From: Phialophora verrucosa
Taxonomy: Eukaryota; Ascomycota; Eurotiomycetes; Chaetothyriales; Herpotrichiellaceae
Reading direction: 5' to 3'
NCBI GenBank assembly: GCA_002099365.1
Contig: MSED01000001.1
Span: 1,364,001 to 1,428,000 of the forward strand
Length of the DNA stretch: 64,000 bases
This document shows, in pieces, positions 60,168 through 64,000 of the stretch (positions are counted from its first letter, which is position 1; every line of letters begins with the position of its first letter). A model generated the notes under the pieces. That model searched no databases and had not been told where the DNA came from. It was given only the letters and a program-made list of their open reading frames with translations. The position numbers were made by a program, and so were the translations under genes.

Positions 60168-62187
60168 CTATGCATAGCTTAGCATGGGAGGGCTTACTCC
60201 CTCGGACAATCCTCCGATTGCCTCCTCTTTCACCGCAATGGTAACATCTCCACTATTCTTCATGCCTAGAACGGCCTTAACATCATCGGCAAAGTTGATG
60301 TCCTCCTTCTCTCTGTAATTTTCTGGCCAGATACCTTGCTTTCCAGGGCTCAATATACCCTTGGGATCCAATGCGTCCTTGATTCGCTCATTTAACTTCA
60401 TCAGACTCCCACCATTGAAGTCATACTGCTTGGCAACGAGGTCCATGTAGTCAATATGAGCCCTGTACTCACTAAACCCTTGCTGTCGAGCGAGGTGGAC
60501 CAATTCGACAAACAGCTTCTGCGCACTCTGTCGTTCGGCGCGTGACTGTCTGTCAAAATAGATCATGTCAATCATTGTCAGATGGCGAGGATACAGGTGC
60601 AGACCCCCGAAGTAGTCAAACCCGTATTTTGCACAAAGTGACTTGGCGGCATAGTAGAAGGTAAGAGCTGTTTTGCCATCCGGCGGTAGGACAGGGGAGA
60701 AAGAGATGTGTCCACTGGCGGTATTAGCAGGCATTCAATCGCGAAGGAGCTGCAAAGGCAAGGGCGGTGTTAGTAAGTGGTCGGAGAGTACATACCCATC
60801 TTTTCCACAGTATTCAACGGCTTTCAGGGCCATAAGGCTCGGAGTTCCTGTCTCAACAGACCGATCTTCAAGTGGAAGGTCCTCGGGCCTTAAGAATGAC
60901 TTCCCTTTGGGAGGATAGAATGCACTTCCACTGACTTTCGCGCCTGGAACCTGGTCGAGAATCTCTCGACATCTTTTGTAGTTTAATTCAATCATCTCTT
61001 TCGGACCGTAGAGTGCAAATCTTGCAGACCAAAATCCGATCCCCAATTCGTGCTGTATCTCTTTCAACCTCGCATCCGGTATTGCATCGTCGCCTTGGTA
61101 AAATTTGTCGCGCTTTCCTCGTTTCACAATTTCTCTCGGAATATTTCCTATCAAAGGGTGGTTTTGGATAGCATCGCGAACCAACAGCTCGCGGAAAGCG
61201 TCAATCAATGGCGCAAGGCCTTCCTCGTCTGCAATATCTACTCGGCATGACATGAAACCCTGTGGGCTGGGTGACGCCCAGAGACTGAGCTTCGTGACTA
61301 TACCAAAGTTGCTTTGACTGAACATTGACTCGTACGTGGGCCCGTAGCCACCGCGGAAAAGAGCCCAGCATGGTGAATCATTCAATGCTCCCGCTCCTGT
61401 CCGGACAAGTGTTCCGTCTGCAAGAAGGACCTCGATTCCACAGATTTGATTCGAGTGGTCACCTAGTGTTTGTAAGGAGCCCGTCAACTACAATCATTGA
61501 TGTCTCTCCTCACCTGCTGGGGTATATCCCCATCCTCTGTCCAAAGCGTTACCCACAATCGAGCCCCAGCCAAGCGCAGGAACGGAACACCAAATATTTT
61601 TCTTCTGCTCTTGGATGGCCTTGTAAATATCGAAAAAGGTGACCCCTGGCTCAACAGTGTAGTATGAGTATTTGTCATTGATCTCGATGATTTTGCGCAT
61701 CCGCTGGAGGTCGAGTATCACCGAGCCCTGTGATATTCTATTAGTCCCACTTCTTGGCCCTCTGTGGACTCGAATGGCTTACTTTGACTCTGGCCGCAGG
61801 ACCACCGTAACCCAAATTCTTTCCCCTGGAGACTGTCCATATAGGAATGCGGTGGTTGTTACAGAGCCTCAGGATACTCTGGATTTCTTCGACCGTCACA
61901 GGAAGCAGAGTCGCCGAGCTCCCTCGCTTCTCCTGCTCATCATGCTCTCGAGCGTATGGGTCAACGTAGCGGATGTGTTGCTCATGGCCCACTAAGACCC
62001 CATCATTACCAAGGATTGTCCTGAACTCAGCGAGGACGGACATCCATGTTGTACGATCTATAGAAGGAGGCAGAATCTCAAGTGTTGGCGTTCGTTCCGC
62101 GGTCCGTTTCCAAGTGTCCAAAACCTCGTTAGCCATGCCATTTTCTTTTTCGTTCAAGGCTAGCGTAAACGGCTGATTGGCTGTCAT
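60168..62187 (-). CDS. Vanillyl-alcohol-oxidase-like FAD-linked oxidase
   Basis: Model complement(join(60168..60714,60796..61462,61514..61727,61783..62187)), 610 aa; introns of 55, 51 and 81 bp, in phase. An N-terminal PCMH-type FAD domain carries PIWTVSRGKNLGYGGPAARVKGS, YTVEPGVTFFDIY and GNALDRGWGYTPAGDHS. The C-terminal cap has FSQSNFGIVTKLSLW and GKQGIWPENY, the last matching the family's conserved end region. This group (VAO, eugenol oxidase, 4-cresol dehydrogenase) oxidises para-substituted phenols through a quinone methide. At the place where VAO has its flavin-linking His (an R-E-M-H-H stretch), this protein reads PRHLTMIDMIYF, so the covalent His looks absent; the flavin may be held non-covalently or another residue may serve. 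The start was taken at MTANQPF (62187) because the frame further upstream lacks ATG. It is divergent from the MFS transporter. Confidence 0.86.
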
Positions 62188-62676
62188 GGTAAAATGGTCC
62201 AACAAGAGTTCTGGAGTATGCAAAGAGTGCTACCATAGCTCGATCATCAACGAGCGATGCTGTGCATATAGAAGAACCTTACCATTCTCTGGCCCATCAT
62301 GGGGCATCGGAATATTGCAGCCTGGAAACCAACTCGGCGCCGATGAAATGGCCTCAATTTTTGGTCCAGAAGATTACGTCCGACACAAACAAGTGAAAAG
62401 CTTTGGTCGCTTCGCTGTCTCCGATATCCGATCAAATCCTTCGGCTTCTCTGCCACGAGGACCGTCTCCGGCACGGTAGTTCCGATCCGATAGTGCAAGG
62501 CGAATTCTCCTCCGCGTTTGTGGAGAATACACCCCGTGGAGATTTTTGACCTACTTCCCCGTATTCTGGAGTTACGCTACATAAAGAACCACAGCGCCGT
62601 GGTTCTCAATGCATAGCAAATTGCCACTCGAATTCTTTTGTAAAAGTCAAGCGTCATCAGACAGTACATTCCCGCC
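62188..62676. promoter_or_regulatory. Divergent promoter of VAO-like oxidase and MFS transporter
   Basis: 489 bp. Four CCGAT words cluster at 62421-62425, 62428-62432, 62482-62486 and 62487-62491. A perfect 7-bp inverted repeat ATTCTCC/GGAGAAT lies at 62504-62510 and 62522-62528 around TCCGCG. Such CCG/CGG-containing repeats are typical targets of Zn2Cys6 regulators; the cluster regulator at 55-57 kb is the candidate. No experiment or comparison supports this yet. Confidence 0.5.
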
Positions 62677-64000
62677 ATGCCTCCAGCATCAGTGACCAAT
62701 GTCCAGGCCAGCGTCGAGCAACAAGCCACGCGAGAGGGCGTACGTGACCACAGCATTCGAGCCAACTGGCGTATCATGGCCGTGACATTGTACATGGGCA
62801 TCTCACTCTTTGAGTATGGCTTTGACAAGGGAGCCATTGCAGGCTTTCAGGCAATGCCGGGATTCCTCGAGGTCTTTGGTTACCAGACACCAGCAGGACA
62901 ATGGGCGATTCACGTACGTAGCTCTATCTCCCTTTGTTTCCTCTCTTACAACTGTCCAGACCGGTCCTCAACAAATTATCTCCTCCTTCATGATCCTGGG
63001 CGCATTTGTCGGATCCCTCTTTACGGGTCCCATCGGCGCTCATCTCTGCCGCCGCTACTCGCTGATGATGGGTTGTCTGCTCATGATCGTGTGTGTTGTC
63101 ATCATGATTGTCACGACCTCGCTCGGTGCACTATACTTCTCTCGCCTTTTGATTGGTGTCGCCAATGGCTTCTTGCTCAATTTTTCCATGGTGTATCTTC
63201 AAGAATGCGCCCCCGCGCACCTCCGCGGCGTCTGTTTCGGTGTCGTGACGAGTTGGATCGCCATCGGAACTACCATCGGGATGGTTCGTTTCTTTTTAAC
63301 TATAACTTTTCGAAGTGAATCTGCTAAACAGCTGATTCAGGTCATTAACAACACTACCGCCGAGATGCTGAGCCGAAGGGCTTATCAAATTCCGCTCTAT
63401 GCGTGCTTTGCACCTCCAGTGATCCTCCTCTTCACCCTACCCCTTCTCCCCGAATCCCCACGTTGGCTCCTTCACCATCACCGACCGGACGAGGCGCTGC
63501 GCAGCCTACGCTTTTTCCGCGCAGGAGCTTACGATGAGTTGGCCCTGAACCAGGAGTTCGAGGCGATGAAAGAGATTGCGGAGCGAGAGGCTGAAAGCCA
63601 GAAAGATTGGCGCCTCGTTTTCGAGCTCTTCCGTCATCACAACCTCCGAAGGACGATTATCTGCGTCGGCATTGGAACAGCCAATGCTGGTGTTGGAGCC
63701 ATGTTTATTCTGGCTTTCGGCACTTACTTCTTTCAGATTGTGAGTCGCGAGCGTGAAGGCTTCTCGTCGTCGCTGACAGAGTGATCAGGCGGAAGTGGGT
63801 GATCCGTTCAAATGGATCATCACCACAAACTGCGTGGGTCTTGCTGGACTCTTCCTCACCTGGTTCGTTGTAACCAGGATCGGTCGACGTGCCATCGTCC
63901 TTACGGGCGCCATTATCTGTACACTTTGCATGCTCATTACGGCGGCTGTGTACTCTGTCCCGGGAGTCTCTCACTCAGGTTCAGGCATTGCCCTCGTGGT
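62677..64000 (+). CDS. MFS sugar-porter-type transporter (incomplete at right edge)
   Basis: Model join(62677..62913,62960..63283,63341..63739,63789..>64000), about 390 residues visible; introns of 46, 57 and 49 bp. It shows the sugar-porter fold: GFDKGAIAGFQAM in helix 1, helices 2-6 with GAHLCRRYSLMMG, RLLIGVANGF and YLQECAPAHLRG, the signature PESPRWLLHHHRP before the central loop, and RIGRRAIVLTG after helix 8. Sugar-porter relatives in fungi also carry quinate, hydroxycinnamates and other aromatic acids. Placement beside the VAO-like oxidase suggests uptake of the pathway's phenolic substrate; that is inference. The last helices lie beyond the window. Confidence 0.88.

Noticed and set aside
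1..64000. CRISPR arrays, rRNA and tRNA genes
   Set aside because: No regularly spaced repeats, no rRNA-like sequence and no convincing tRNA B-box with matching arms were noticed; a fungal genome is also not expected to carry CRISPR.

Overview
The window is nuclear DNA of a filamentous ascomycete (Pezizomycotina). The genes carry short introns (about 45-75 bp) with fungal branch sites. The protein families are typical of moulds: Zn2Cys6 regulators, STAND N-terminal domain, DUF6536, lignostilbene-type dioxygenase and fungal Baeyer-Villiger monooxygenase. A 27 kb block shows the signature of repeat-induced point mutation (RIP). The species cannot be named from this sequence.

Layout. (1) 1-3.8 kb: sparse normal-GC DNA with one small cupin gene. 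(2) 3.8-31.1 kb: a RIP-saturated, AT-rich block in which the dinucleotides CA and TG, and so ATG codons, are almost absent over long stretches. I could still read several fossils in it: a Tad1-like LINE (minus strand), the integrase-chromodomain end of a Ty3/gypsy element (plus strand), a 24-bp minisatellite and a MITE-like element. There are also three ordinary enzyme or transporter genes killed by C-to-T/G-to-A changes without frameshifts: a GNAT acetyltransferase, a beta-lactamase/LovD-like serine hydrolase and an MFS monocarboxylate-type transporter. Short islands (8.9-10.1 kb, 16.9-17.4 kb) escaped the mutation. (3) 31.7-44.1 kb: normal genes. These are a multi-spanning membrane protein, a Zn2Cys6 regulator divergent from a TetX-like FAD monooxygenase, a STAND/Helo-like N-terminal protein lying between two diverged inverted repeats, and a cysteine-rich secreted and probably GPI-anchored protein. 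A broken DUF6536 membrane-protein gene follows at 44.6-45.7 kb.

(4) 45.7-64.0 kb: a compact oxidative gene cluster that runs off the right edge. In order: FAD aromatic hydroxylase (-), type I extradiol ring-cleavage dioxygenase (-), Baeyer-Villiger monooxygenase (+), lignostilbene/carotenoid cleavage dioxygenase (+), Zn2Cys6 regulator (-), cytochrome P450 (-), vanillyl-alcohol-oxidase-like flavoprotein (-) and MFS sugar-type transporter (+, incomplete). My inference is a catabolic pathway for a plant phenolic with two aromatic rings or a side chain. The transporter would import it and the VAO-like enzyme and P450 would oxidise phenolic side chain or ring. The cleavage dioxygenase would split an interphenyl C=C bond, the BVMO would insert oxygen next to a carbonyl, and the hydroxylase and extradiol dioxygenase would hydroxylate and open the ring. 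No substrate can be proven from sequence. Exon-intron models were built by hand from reading frame, splice consensus and family motifs; all listed joins keep frame.
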